A program made the translations under genes and the position numbers. This document shows, piece after piece, positions 1 through 6,828 of a stretch of 6,919 bases of DNA (the first letter of the stretch is position 1; each line of letters begins with the position of its first letter). The stretch is from an uncultured Clostridia bacterium. GTDB taxonomy: Bacteria; Bacillota; Clostridia; Lachnospirales; Anaerotignaceae. The DNA lies in NCBI GenBank assembly GCA_958420075.1, contig CATZIM010000088.1, positions 1-6,919 of the forward strand. Direction: 5' to 3'. Below the pieces are notes generated by a model. It had not been told where the DNA came from. It saw nothing but the letters and a program-made list of their open reading frames with translations, and ran no database searches.

Positions 1-34
1 ACAGTACTTGTTCCTTTGAATAGCCAAACTCCAT
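1..34 (-). CDS. 5' end of an unidentified gene (partial)
   Basis: Only the first 11 codons are inside the window, reading MEFGYSKEQVL, and the rest lies beyond the left edge. The start is supported by an AAGGAGG Shine-Dalgarno site on the minus strand (44-50), nine bases before the ATG at 34-32, and by a strong promoter further upstream (124-152). Eleven residues are too few to assign a family, so no function is proposed. The gene has the same orientation as thpR. No convincing terminator separates them, so it could also receive read-through from thpR. Confidence 0.7.
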   Translation of the reverse strand, partial: MEFGYSKEQVL

Positions 35-75
35 AATTTGTTTCCTCCTTAAAAACAATTTTTGATCGTCATAAA

Positions 76-117
76 ATGTCTTTCTGACATACAGCGGGGT
101 ATTTCTGCATGCCGCTG
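76..117 (-). promoter_or_regulatory. Two tandem hairpins in the leader of the left-edge gene
   Basis: On the transcribed (minus) strand, CAGCGG and CCGCTG (92-97 and 112-117) form a 6-bp GC-rich stem with a 14-base loop. It is followed at once by ATGTC-AGAAA-GACAT (76-90), a perfect 5-bp stem with a 5-base loop, and then TTTTA. Both lie between the predicted transcription start (about 117) and the ribosome binding site (44-50). The second hairpin plus its short T-run could be a weak terminator, either for thpR read-through or as an attenuator. The stem is short and AT-rich, so this is tentative. Confidence 0.35.
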
Positions 118-118
118 G

Positions 119-143
119 TATCAATTATACTTGATAAATCAAG
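119..143. repeat. Overlapping inverted repeats over the promoter (candidate operator)
   Basis: Two perfect inverted repeats share a central half-site: TATCAA-N6-TTGATA (119-136), spanning the -10 box, and CTTGAT-AA-ATCAAG (130-143), inside the spacer. Together they give three alternating half-sites of nearly the same sequence in 25 bases. The position is where a repressor dimer would block RNA polymerase. No known regulator consensus is recognised with confidence. Confidence 0.45.
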
Positions 144-152
144 GCTTTTCCA
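124..152 (-). promoter_or_regulatory. Predicted sigma-A-type promoter of the left-edge gene
   Basis: Reading the minus strand, a -35 TGGAAA (147-152, 4 of 6 to consensus) is separated by 17 bp from a perfect -10 TATAAT (124-129). Transcription would begin near 117, giving a leader of about 80 bases before the ATG at 34. The spacer and -10 are covered by inverted repeats built from TTGATA/TATCAA half-sites (119-143), a typical placement for a repressor operator. The promoter assignment is inference from sequence only. Confidence 0.55.
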
Positions 153-182
153 GCATGTATCTAAAAAAATACATCGTTTCCA

Positions 183-740
183 TCAATAAAAACTTTTGTC
201 TTTCAGTGGTTGTACAAACAGGGGACGATAGATCAGATTCCGTCCTCTGCGCACACTTTCCATGAGAGAAATTGCCTTCACCTGCACGGTAAGGTTTTCC
301 AGTTTTACCTGTTTTTGCACATCGGCAAACCCACGATACGGTTCTACCTCACGTCCCAATGTGATATGAGGGCTCAAACCTTTTTTCTCTCTGGCAAATC
401 CCTGTTTGCCCAAAGAGATTTCCAGCTGCTGAAACAGCCGCTGAAGGGGTGCGCTTTTTTCCACACCTGCCCACAGGATACCTTCCCGTCCTCTTGGAAA
501 GAATCCCAATCGATCCAGCTTCAGTTCAAAGGGGCGATTCCGTCTGGTGGTTTCCATCATGGCCTGTACCACATCGTCTACTTCTTCCGGTCTGATTTCC
601 CCCAGAAAATGCAGGGTCAGATGGAAATTTTCCTTAGGCGTATAATTCCCCTTGCGGCAAAGTTCTGCCGCCTGCTGCTGTGCCCCTTCCAGGGCGTCCT
701 TCACTTCTTCTTCCAGTTCAATGGCAATAAATGTCCGCAT
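183..740 (-). CDS. thpR: RNA 2',3'-cyclic phosphodiesterase (2H family, formerly LigT)
   Basis: The product is a 185-residue cytosolic enzyme of the 2H phosphoesterase superfamily. Family members open RNA 2',3'-cyclic phosphates to 2'-phosphomonoesters and can ligate tRNA half-molecules in vitro. Both signature HxTx motifs are present, HLTL at residues 40-43 and HITL at 125-128, supplying the two catalytic histidines. The N-terminal MRTFIAIEL and the length are typical of the family. The ATG at 740 is chosen because AAAGGAGG (745-752) sits just upstream, though the 4-base spacing is tight. An in-frame upstream extension to 818 would run through the tkt terminator and has no ribosome binding site. 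The gene lies 84 bases after tkt on the same strand, directly behind a strong terminator, so its expression probably needs read-through or a promoter inside tkt. Its substrate in this organism is unknown. Confidence 0.93.
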   Translation of the reverse strand: MRTFIAIELEEEVKDALEGAQQQAAELCRKGNYTPKENFHLTLHFLGEIRPEEVDDVVQAMMETTRRNRPFELKLDRLGFFPRGREGILWAGVEKSAPLQRLFQQLEISLGKQGFAREKKGLSPHITLGREVEPYRGFADVQKQVKLENLTVQVKAISLMESVRRGRNLIYRPLFVQPLKDKSFY

Positions 741-756
741 GTTTCCTCCTTTCTGT

Positions 757-806
757 AAAAAAGGACGGCGAGGTCCCTTCTTTTGGAAAGAGCCGTGCCG
801 TCCCTT
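757..806 (-). terminator. Intrinsic terminator after tkt, abutting the thpR ribosome binding site
   Basis: On the minus strand, GGACGGC (803-797) pairs with GCCGTCC (769-763), followed by six T residues (762-757). The intervening bases can extend the hairpin through a second helix (TCTTTC with GAAGGG, including G-U pairs), and the flanking AAG can pair with the first T residues. It begins about 20 bases after the tkt stop codon. The T-run ends only four bases before the thpR Shine-Dalgarno site (745-752). Confidence 0.85.
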
Positions 807-824
807 CATAAAATACAAAACTTC

Positions 825-2801
825 TTATTTTACAAGAGCCATTGCTCTTTCCACAACCTGTTCTACGGTGAAACCGAAATCTTTGAACAGGGTGCCTGCA
901 GGAGCGGATGCGCCGAAACCTTCCATGCAGATTACGTCGCCGTCCAGACCTACAAATTTATGCCAGCCAAAGTCTGCCGCTGCTTCTACAGCCAGTCTTG
1001 CGCGAACAGCCTTAGGCATAACGCTTTCTTTGTATTCGTCGCTCTGTTCTGCGAACAGTTCCCAGCAAGGCATGCTGATCACTCTTGCTTTTACGCCTTT
1101 TGCAGCCAGTTCGTCATAAGCTTTGTAAATCAGTTCTACTTCGGAACCGCTTGCCATGAGCAGTACATCAGGTGTACCTTCGCAGTCACGCAGGATATAA
1201 GCGCCTTTCAGAGCGTCTTTGCCGGTGCCTTCCAGTGCAGGCATGTTCTGTCTGGACAGGATCAGACCGGTAGGTGTTGTGGTATGTGTCAGCGCTGCAT
1301 ACCAGCCAGCTGCTGTTTCTCTGGTATCGCAGGGACGGAATACCATGTAGTTAGGCAGGCTGCGCAGCATTGCCAGATGTTCGATGGGCTGGTGTGTAGG
1401 GCCGTCTTCCCCTACGCCGATGCTATCATGAGTAAAGATGCTGATAACAGGCAGACCCATGAGGGCTTCCATACGCAGACCAGCTTTCATGTAATCGCTG
1501 AATACGAAGAAACCAGCGATATAAGGTCTTACGCCGCCGTGTACCGCCATACCATTTGCCATAGCTGTCATGGCAAATTCACGGATACCGAAGTGTACGT
1601 TGGAGCCAGCGGGGTTTTCTTTGCTGTAATATTCTCTGTCTTTCATAACAGACTTGTTGGAAGGAGCCAGGTCAGCGCTGCCGCCGAACAGGTTAGGAAC
1701 AACTTTCGCCACTTTCTGCAGTACTTTTTCGGAAGTTGCACGAGTCGCGATGTCGCCTTCGTCTTTCCAGAAATCTTCGTCATTCAGCAGATCTGCTGCC
1801 AGCTTGTCGCTGTGCCACAGTTCATATTCTTTTGCCAGTTCAGGATTTGCTTTTGCGTATGCCGCAAACATTTCGTTCCAAGCTGCTTCTTTCTTCGCGC
1901 CTTCTGCTGCCCATGCTGCCATGTGTGCTTTCACTTCTTCGGGAACAAAGAAAGGTTCTGTGTAAGTCCAACCCAGATTTTCTTTTGTCAGCTTGATTTC
2001 TTCTTCACCCAGAGGTTCGCCGTGAGCGGATGCTTTGCCCTGTTTGTTGGGTGCGCCGAAACCAATGAGGGTATTTACTTTAATCAGGGAAGGCTTGTCT
2101 GTTTTCTTCGCTGCCGCAATAGCTGCTGCAATGGCATCTACATCATTGCCATCTGTTACTTCCGCAACATCCCAGCCGTAAGCTTCAAAACGTTTCATCA
2201 CATCTTCTGTGAATGCTACGTCTGTGCTGCCTTCGATGGTGATTTTGTTGCAGTCATACAGTACGATCAGTTTGGACAGACCCATTGTGCCAGCCAGAGA
2301 AGCTGCTTCGGAAGCAACGCCTTCCTGCAGACAGCCGTCGCCGCACAGTGCGTATGTGTAGTGGTCAACCACTTTGTATTCAGGTGTGTTGAATTTTGCT
2401 GCCAGATGGCTTTCAGCCAGTGCCATACCAACAGCGTTTGCGATACCCTGACCCAGAGGACCTGTTGTTGTTTCTACACCTACTGTGTGTTTGTATTCAG
2501 GGTGACCAGGTGTCAGGGAATTTCTCTGACGGAAGTTTTTCAGATCTTCAATGGTCAGACCGTAGCCAAATACATGCAGCAGGGAATACAGCAGTGCGGA
2601 GCCGTGACCTGCGGACAGTACAAAACGGTCTCTGTCGTCCCATTTAGGGTTTGCAGGGTTTGCTTTCATTTCCTTTGCCCACAGTGCGTAAGCAGCGGGT
2701 GCAGCGCCCAGAGGCAGACCGGGATGGCCGCTTTTTGCTTTCTGGATAGCTTCTGCGGAAAGGAAACGCAGGGTGTTTACAGTCAAGTTATCAATATTCA
2801 T
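825..2801 (-). CDS. tkt: Transketolase
   Basis: This 658-residue cytosolic thiamine diphosphate (ThDP) enzyme moves two-carbon ketol units between sugar phosphates in the non-oxidative pentose phosphate pathway. Its length is close to the usual 660 or so. Visible landmarks in order are SGHPG (His26), GHGS (His66), GPLGQG (114-119), the ThDP/metal motif GDG...N (154-156 to Asn185), AHGEPLG (His260), GSADL (374-378), FGIREF with the catalytic Glu408, and [16 protein letters not shown] (from about 457). All three transketolase domains appear intact. The start at 2801 is an ATG with GGAGG (2811-2815) nine bases upstream. It follows tal by 93 bases, which contain a hairpin (2826-2850), and ends in a strong terminator. 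The gene has no TTA, CTA or TCA codons, suggesting the codon bias of a highly expressed gene. No defect is seen. Confidence 0.98.
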   Translation of the reverse strand: MNIDNLTVNTLRFLSAEAIQKAKSGHPGLPLGAAPAAYALWAKEMKANPANPKWDDRDRFVLSAGHGSALLYSLLHVFGYGLTIEDLKNFRQRNSLTPGHPEYKHTVGVETTTGPLGQGIANAVGMALAESHLAAKFNTPEYKVVDHYTYALCGDGCLQEGVASEAASLAGTMGLSKLIVLYDCNKITIEGSTDVAFTEDVMKRFEAYGWDVAEVTDGNDVDAIAAAIAAAKKTDKPSLIKVNTLIGFGAPNKQGKASAHGEPLGEEEIKLTKENLGWTYTEPFFVPEEVKAHMAAWAAEGAKKEAAWNEMFAAYAKANPELAKEYELWHSDKLAADLLNDEDFWKDEGDIATRATSEKVLQKVAKVVPNLFGGSADLAPSNKSVMKDREYYSKENPAGSNVHFGIREFAMTAMANGMAVHGGVRPYIAGFFVFSDYMKAGLRMEALMGLPVISIFTHDSIGVGEDGPTHQPIEHLAMLRSLPNYMVFRPCDTRETAAGWYAALTHTTTPTGLILSRQNMPALEGTGKDALKGAYILRDCEGTPDVLLMASGSEVELIYKAYDELAAKGVKARVISMPCWELFAEQSDEYKESVMPKAVRARLAVEAAADFGWHKFVGLDGDVICMEGFGASAPAGTLFKDFGFTVEQVVERAMALVK

Positions 2802-2822
2802 ATTGTTTTTCCTCCCATTTCG

Positions 2823-2850
2823 AAAATTGCCCTTTCAAAAAAAGGGCAAT
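2823..2850 (-). terminator. Hairpin between tal and tkt (weak terminator or processing signal)
   Basis: A perfect 10-bp stem, ATTGCCCTTT paired with AAAGGGCAAT around a 5-base loop, occupies 2826-2850. On the minus strand it is followed by only three further T residues (2825-2823) before CGAAA. The stem is strong but the T-tail is poor, so it more likely gives partial termination or stabilises or processes the tal-tkt transcript than ends it. It lies about 44 bases after the tal stop and 8 bases before the tkt ribosome binding site. Confidence 0.5.
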
Positions 2851-2894
2851 CTTCATCAAAACATATTTTAGTTCACGTTACAAAAAGATGTTTC

Positions 2895-3542
2895 TTATTT
2901 CTTGGGTACGCTTTCCCAGTCTTTCAGGAAACGTTCGATACCGATGTCTGTCAGAGGGTGTTTTGCCATCTGGATCAGTACATTGTAAGGGATGGTTGCG
3001 ATGTGGCAGCCAGCTCTTGCAGCGTCGATCACATGCAGAGGGTTACGGATGGAAGCAGCGATGATTTCTGTTTCGATGCCGTGGATATCAAAGATATCAA
3101 CGATTTCTTCGATCAGTGTCATGCCTACGGAACCAATGTCGTCCACTCTGCCCAGGAAAGGACTTACATATGTTGCGCCAGCTCTTGCAGCCATCAGCGC
3201 CTGTGTAGCGGAGAAAATCAGTGTCACGTTTGTTTTGATGCCTTCTGCTGTCAGGATTTTAACCGCTTTCAGACCTTCCAGTGTCATAGGGATTTTGATA
3301 ACGATGTTTTTGTGGATTTTTGCCAGTTCTCTAGCTTCTTTTACCATGCCTTCATGATCCAGGCTGATAACTTCCGCACTGATGGGACCATCCACGATAG
3401 TTGTGATTTCTTTTACAACTTCTACGAAATCTCTGCCTTCTTTTGCAATCAGGGAAGGGTTTGTGGTTACGCCACAGATGACGCCCAGGTCATTTGCTTC
3501 TCTGATCTGATCCACGTTAGCGGTGTCGATAAACATTTTCAT
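2895..3542 (-). CDS. tal: Transaldolase, short FSA/TalC-type
   Basis: The 215-residue product is a class I (Schiff base) aldolase of the short transaldolase / fructose-6-phosphate aldolase family, acting with transketolase in the non-oxidative pentose phosphate pathway. The N-terminus [20 protein letters not shown] (24-30), IKIPMT with the Schiff-base Lys83, and YVSPFLGR (125-132) are family hallmarks. Two positions separate the activities. Where E. coli FSA has a Gln (FAQVM) this protein has Glu57 (SAEVI), and where FSA has Tyr (APY) it has Phe129 (SPF). Both point to a true transaldolase. The start at 3542 is an ATG with GAGGAG (3550-3555) seven bases upstream; the Met at residue 3 has poorer spacing. 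It is the first gene of the tal-tkt unit, with a promoter at 3611-3639. No TTA, CTA or TCA codons occur. Confidence 0.95.
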   Translation of the reverse strand: MKMFIDTANVDQIREANDLGVICGVTTNPSLIAKEGRDFVEVVKEITTIVDGPISAEVISLDHEGMVKEARELAKIHKNIVIKIPMTLEGLKAVKILTAEGIKTNVTLIFSATQALMAARAGATYVSPFLGRVDDIGSVGMTLIEEIVDIFDIHGIETEIIAASIRNPLHVIDAARAGCHIATIPYNVLIQMAKHPLTDIGIERFLKDWESVPKK

Positions 3543-3610
3543 GATGCTTCTCCTCTTTCTTTGTATATGATTGTAAACAAGTTACCATTTGCACATAGGA
3601 TGCTAGTTTT

Positions 3611-3639
3611 ATTGTACTGCATAGAAAAGGCAAAAGCAA
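3611..3639 (-). promoter_or_regulatory. Predicted promoter of tal-tkt
   Basis: On the minus strand, a -35 TTGCTT (3634-3639, 3 of 6) and a -10 TACAAT (3611-3616, 5 of 6) are separated by exactly 17 bp. Transcription would start near 3604, about 60 bases before the tal ATG. An inverted repeat, AAAAGC-AACG-GCTTTT (3632-3647), overlaps the -35 box. A second, weaker one, GTAA-N5-TTAC (3573-3585), lies in the leader. The -10 match is good and the -35 mediocre. No better promoter was found in the 227-base gap between thrC and tal. Confidence 0.5.
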
Positions 3640-3720
3640 CGGCTTTTCCCCACTTTTTCGTTTTCCGTCAATCTGCCCAAGGTCATAAGACAAGAGAAAA
3701 AATCTTTTGTTTGAAACACA

Positions 3721-3763
3721 AAAAAGAGTAACTGTCCTTACAGGAGAAACAGCTACTCTTTTT
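3721..3763 (-). terminator. Intrinsic terminator of thrC (near-symmetric)
   Basis: AAAAAGAGTA (3721-3730) pairs perfectly with TACTCTTTTT (3754-3763). One mismatch follows, then CTGT pairs with ACAG (3732-3735 with 3749-3752), giving 14 pairs around a 13-base loop. On the minus strand it begins seven bases after the thrC stop and ends in a run of T residues followed by TGTGTTT. The other strand also ends in five T residues, so it could act in both directions, although no plus-strand gene faces it. Confidence 0.85.
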
Positions 3764-3769
3764 ATATGC

Positions 3770-5236
3770 TTATAACAGCCAGCCTTTGACAAAATCGGCG
3801 ATGCCGTCTTTTTCGCAGACATTCTTGTGTCTGATTTCTCTTGTTTCAATGCCCCGGATGGGTGCAGGGATGGCTACGCCGCTGACTTTTTCCATTTCTT
3901 TCATCAGTGCAAAAGCGTCGCCGTCTGCGTATTTTTCATCCAACGCAGTCATAACGTCTTTTGTGAATTTATAAGGGCTTGCGGTGGAAACGATGACCAT
4001 AGGGTTCTTTGTGCCGCTTTCAGCTCTGTATTTTTCCGCCGCCGCGTAAGCCACTGCTGTATGGGTATCCATCACATAGCCTGTGTTTTTATATACTCTG
4101 CGGATAGCGTCGAAAGTTTCTGCTTCATCGGCAAATTCCCCGGAAATCCGTTCTTCTGTGATTTCCGCTGTATATTTGCCCTCTGCCTGCAAAGCAGCCA
4201 TTTCCGCCTTTGTCTTGTCCTGTCCGCCCATATGGCACAGCAGACGTTCCAGATTGCTGGAAATAAGAATATCCATGGAAGGAGAAACGGTCACATGGAA
4301 CGCGCGGTTTCTGTCATAAACGCCAGTGCGGAAGAAATCATACAGCACTTTGTTGTCATTGGAAGCGCAGACAAAATGACCTGCGGGCAGTCCCATCTGT
4401 GCCGCATACCAGCCAGCCAGAATGTCGCCGAAGTTCCCTGTGGGAACGGTAAAGTCCAGAGGTTCGCCCCATTTGATTTCGCCCATTTTCACAGCCTGAA
4501 TATATGCCCAGTAGTAATATACAATCTGGGGTACCAGTCTGCCGATGTTGATGGAGTTTGCGGAGGAGAAACGATAGCCTCTCTTTTCCAGTTCATCTGC
4601 CAGTTCTTTGTCAGTGAAAATCCGTTTTACGGCGCTCTGGGCATCGTCAAAGTTCCCTTTGATGCCTACCACACAGGTGTTGTCCCCTTCCTGGGTAGTC
4701 ATCTGCAATTTCTGCACAGGGCTGACGCCGTCTTCCGGAAAGAATACCATGATTTTCACGCCGTCCACGCCAGCAAAGCCTTCCAGTGCCGCTTTTCCAG
4801 TATCGCCGGAGGTTGCTGTCAGGATAACAATTTCTTCTTTCTGCCCCTGACGTTTTGCCGCTGTTTTCATGAGATAAGGCAGGATGGACAGAGCCATATC
4901 TTTGAATGCCAGTGTTCTGCCGTGGAACAGTTCCAGATAAAGCATATCCCCTTTTTTCACCAGAGGTACGATTTCTTTTGTATCAAATTTTTCATCATAC
5001 GCATGTTCAATGCAGTATTTCAGTTCTTCTTCTGTAAAGTCCAGATACAGCTTCAATACTTCATAGGCCAACTGCCGATAATCCATCCCCATGAGTTCTT
5101 CTGGAGTCTTGTCCATTTTGGGGATTTCCTTGGGGATATATAAACCGCCGTCGGGGCAGATGCCACGCAGGATGGCTTCTGATGCAGACGCGGTAATGTC
5201 TTTGTTTCTGGTGCCTATGTATGTTGTCACTGCCAT
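3770..5236 (-). CDS. thrC: Threonine synthase
   Basis: The 488-residue pyridoxal phosphate (PLP) enzyme converts O-phospho-L-homoserine to L-threonine, the last step of threonine synthesis, in the cytosol. The N-terminal TRNKDITASASEAILRGICPDGGLYIP (9-35) is the threonine synthase substrate-binding region. GRTLAFKDMAL carries the PLP Schiff-base Lys112, TATSGDTGKAA (140-150) is the cofactor-contacting loop, and SSANSINIGR (224-233) and PTGNFGDILAG (265-275) are conserved core motifs. The length fits the long (fold type II, E. coli/yeast-like) class. The ATG at 5236 is preferred because AAAGGG (5246-5251) lies nine bases upstream. A GTG two codons earlier (5242) could be used with GGAAG further upstream, adding two residues. 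It has its own near-consensus promoter and terminator, so it seems to be a single-gene unit. No homoserine dehydrogenase or kinase gene is nearby. Confidence 0.97.
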   Translation of the reverse strand: MAVTTYIGTRNKDITASASEAILRGICPDGGLYIPKEIPKMDKTPEELMGMDYRQLAYEVLKLYLDFTEEELKYCIEHAYDEKFDTKEIVPLVKKGDMLYLELFHGRTLAFKDMALSILPYLMKTAAKRQGQKEEIVILTATSGDTGKAALEGFAGVDGVKIMVFFPEDGVSPVQKLQMTTQEGDNTCVVGIKGNFDDAQSAVKRIFTDKELADELEKRGYRFSSANSINIGRLVPQIVYYYWAYIQAVKMGEIKWGEPLDFTVPTGNFGDILAGWYAAQMGLPAGHFVCASNDNKVLYDFFRTGVYDRNRAFHVTVSPSMDILISSNLERLLCHMGGQDKTKAEMAALQAEGKYTAEITEERISGEFADEAETFDAIRRVYKNTGYVMDTHTAVAYAAAEKYRAESGTKNPMVIVSTASPYKFTKDVMTALDEKYADGDAFALMKEMEKVSGVAIPAPIRGIETREIRHKNVCEKDGIADFVKGWLL

Positions 5237-5290
5237 ATTCACTCGCCCTTTCTTCCATGCCGATTTTCAAAGAGAATTGATGATAGTTCT

Positions 5291-5318
5291 ATTGTACGAA
5301 TATTTTTCTATTTGTCAA
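5291..5318 (-). promoter_or_regulatory. Strong sigma-A-type promoter of thrC
   Basis: On the minus strand, a perfect -35 TTGACA (5313-5318) is followed after 16 bp by -10 TACAAT (5291-5296, 5 of 6). Transcription would start near 5284, leaving a leader of about 48 bases before the ATG. That is too short for a typical threonine leader-peptide attenuator or T-box, and none is seen. Confidence 0.8.
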
Positions 5319-5371
5319 CCACAATCGCACATTTGTTTTTTATCGAAAGACAATTTTGTATTCTGTATTTC

Positions 5372-6712
5372 TTATTCCCATTTCCAACCAACGGCGTATT
5401 TGTTTTTCAGACGTCCTTTCTGGGTCTTGCCCCAGCCCAAGGGATAACCGTCTACGCAAACCAGTGTCCAGCCGTCTTTGGCTTCCGGCGCTTCCAGTGT
5501 TTCTCCTTTCAGATAACGGATGACTCTCTCATCAGAAAGGGGCATGTCCAGCACGTTCTTCACTTCTTCTTTTTTCAGCCCCATGGCAAATGCCTGGGAA
5601 GGTTCAAACCGCCCTTTTTTCAGTGTTCCCAACTGCCAGCCGCTCCGCAGTACCCGCAGACCTTTGGTAGCCGGTGCCCCTTCCGGCAAAAGACACAGAC
5701 TGTCCCCATAAATCTGGAATGTGCCTTTCCATTTTCCTGTGAGGTTTTCTTTGGCAAACTGACGGAAAGGTTCCAGTTCTTTTTCACCGATGCTTGCCTC
5801 TGTGGGTGTACTGCATGGTGTTGGTTCTCCTGTTTTCTGCAATAACGCCAGAAAATGCCCTTCCCCCTTGATTTTATGAGGATAAAGGCGCACACATTCC
5901 GTCAAAGGTTCACAGCCCGGCGCAAAGCCCCAGTTTTTTTCCAAAGGAACCAGTGTAAATTCCGGATGATTGTCCAGAAATGTCTGGATACTGTCCTCGT
6001 TTTCCATTTTGGCGAAAGTACAGGTGGAATAGAGAATCATGCCTCCTGTTTTCACCATGGAAGCGCAGTGTTCCAGAATATCCGCCTGCTGTTCTCTGCA
6101 AAATGTGAGCAGTTCCTCGTTCCAGCTTTTCACCATATCCGGCTCTTTGCGGAACATCCCTTCCCCGGAACAGGGAGCGTCAATCAAAATCTTGTCAAAA
6201 AATCCGCCAAACCGTTCCGCCAGCTTCTTGGGCGGTTCACTCATGACAATGGCGTTGGTGATGCCGCTGATTTCCACGTTTTTCAAGAGTGCTTTTGCCC
6301 GTCCGGCGCTGATGTCGTTGGAAATGAGCAGTCCTGTCCCTCCCAGTCTAGCCGCCAGCTGTGTAGTCTTTCCGCCGGGTGCCGCACAAATATCCAGCAC
6401 AAAATCCCCTTCTTCAATGGGAATCATGGCACCGGGTGTCATGGCGCTGGGTTCCTGCAAATAGTACAGTCCCCCATGATAATAGGGATGCTTGGCAGGG
6501 CGTTCCCCTTCTGCGTAGTAAAATCCGCTTTCACACCATGGTACAGGAGAAAGAGAAAATTCTCCCTTTTCCGCCAGTTCTGCCGGAGAAATTTTCAAAG
6601 TGTTTGCCCGCAGGCCATAAAGCCTGACTTCCTCAAAAGATGCCAGATAATCTTCGTATTCTGCCCCCAGCAATGCTTTCATTTCGTTGATATATGCCAA
6701 TGGTAATTCCAT
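5372..6712 (-). CDS. rsmF: 16S rRNA m5C methyltransferase, RsmB/NOP family (RsmF-like)
   Basis: The 446-residue product is an S-adenosylmethionine-dependent RNA cytosine-C5 methyltransferase. An N-terminal RNA-binding segment (about 1-85) precedes the Rossmann-fold catalytic domain. That domain shows motif I VLDICAAPGGKT (105-116), an acidic ribose-contacting SNDIS (Asp133), motif IV DAPCSGEGMFRK with Cys181, and motif VI YSTCTF with Cys231, the expected nucleophile. RLYPHKIKGEGHF follows. The C-terminal part (about 290-446) resembles the RsmF extension and ends in a PUA-like DGYPLGWGK...LKNKYAVGW segment. This extension and the length favour RsmF/YebU over RsmB, but the exact 16S target (C1407 in E. 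coli) is inferred. The ATG at 6712 is chosen because AAGGGAGG (6718-6725) lies five bases upstream. A longer in-frame version to 6808 has no ribosome binding site and overlaps the likely promoter. No clear terminator follows, so read-through toward thrC is possible. Confidence 0.93.
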   Translation of the reverse strand: MELPLAYINEMKALLGAEYEDYLASFEEVRLYGLRANTLKISPAELAEKGEFSLSPVPWCESGFYYAEGERPAKHPYYHGGLYYLQEPSAMTPGAMIPIEEGDFVLDICAAPGGKTTQLAARLGGTGLLISNDISAGRAKALLKNVEISGITNAIVMSEPPKKLAERFGGFFDKILIDAPCSGEGMFRKEPDMVKSWNEELLTFCREQQADILEHCASMVKTGGMILYSTCTFAKMENEDSIQTFLDNHPEFTLVPLEKNWGFAPGCEPLTECVRLYPHKIKGEGHFLALLQKTGEPTPCSTPTEASIGEKELEPFRQFAKENLTGKWKGTFQIYGDSLCLLPEGAPATKGLRVLRSGWQLGTLKKGRFEPSQAFAMGLKKEEVKNVLDMPLSDERVIRYLKGETLEAPEAKDGWTLVCVDGYPLGWGKTQKGRLKNKYAVGWKWE

Positions 6713-6755
6713 GTTTTCCTCCCTTACTGCATGTCTGCTGCTTCTTCTGCCTACC

Positions 6756-6784
6756 ATCATACGCAAAAAAGAAGGGGGATGCAA
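6756..6784 (-). promoter_or_regulatory. Predicted promoter of rsmF
   Basis: On the minus strand, a -35 TTGCAT (6779-6784, 3 of 6) and -10 TATGAT (6756-6761, 5 of 6) are separated by 17 bp. Transcription would begin near 6749, giving a leader of about 37 bases before the ATG at 6712. A small inverted repeat, TTGAA-N6-TTCAA (6789-6804), lies just upstream of the -35. The assignment is tentative. Confidence 0.45.
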
Positions 6785-6828
6785 GAAATTGAACAAAAAT
6801 TCAAACACCTTTTCTACGTTTTTTCGTC

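Noticed and set aside
155..174. ATGTAT/ATACAT hairpin with a T-run after the thpR stop
   Set aside because: The T-run lies in the loop rather than after the stem, and the stem is short and AT-rich, so it does not qualify as an intrinsic terminator for thpR.
62..265. 67-codon plus-strand frame between the left-edge gene and thpR
   Set aside because: It starts at TTG without a Shine-Dalgarno site, overlaps the thpR 3' end by about 80 bases, and covers the promoter and leader of the left-edge gene.
741..818. N-terminal extension of thpR by 26 residues
   Set aside because: The added residues are encoded by the tkt terminator hairpin and precede the typical family start MRTFIAIEL, which has its own ribosome binding site.
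783..3731. 982-codon open frame on the plus strand across tkt and tal
   Set aside because: It starts at a TTG without a ribosome binding site, is antisense to two clear genes, and encodes an implausibly Cys/Phe/His-rich protein with no recognisable domain. It results from the codon bias of the opposite strand.
3827..5143. 438-codon open frame on the plus strand opposite thrC
   Set aside because: It lies codon-opposite to thrC with the same Cys/Phe-rich shadow composition, and has no start signal or domain.
5237..5290. Threonine leader-peptide attenuator or T-box before thrC
   Set aside because: The predicted leader is only about 48 bases and shows no Thr-codon-rich leader frame, T-box sequence or terminator/antiterminator pair.
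5319..5371. Possible rsmF terminator between rsmF and the thrC promoter
   Set aside because: Only weak AT-rich partial stems (for example TTGT with ACAA) occur here, without a proper T-tail, so no terminator is called.
5855..6706. 283-codon open frame on the plus strand opposite rsmF
   Set aside because: It is fully antisense to the conserved methyltransferase domain, with no ribosome binding site and shadow composition.
6713..6808. N-terminal extension of rsmF by 32 residues
   Set aside because: There is no ribosome binding site at the upstream start. The segment covers the predicted promoter, and the ATG at 6712 has a strong site.
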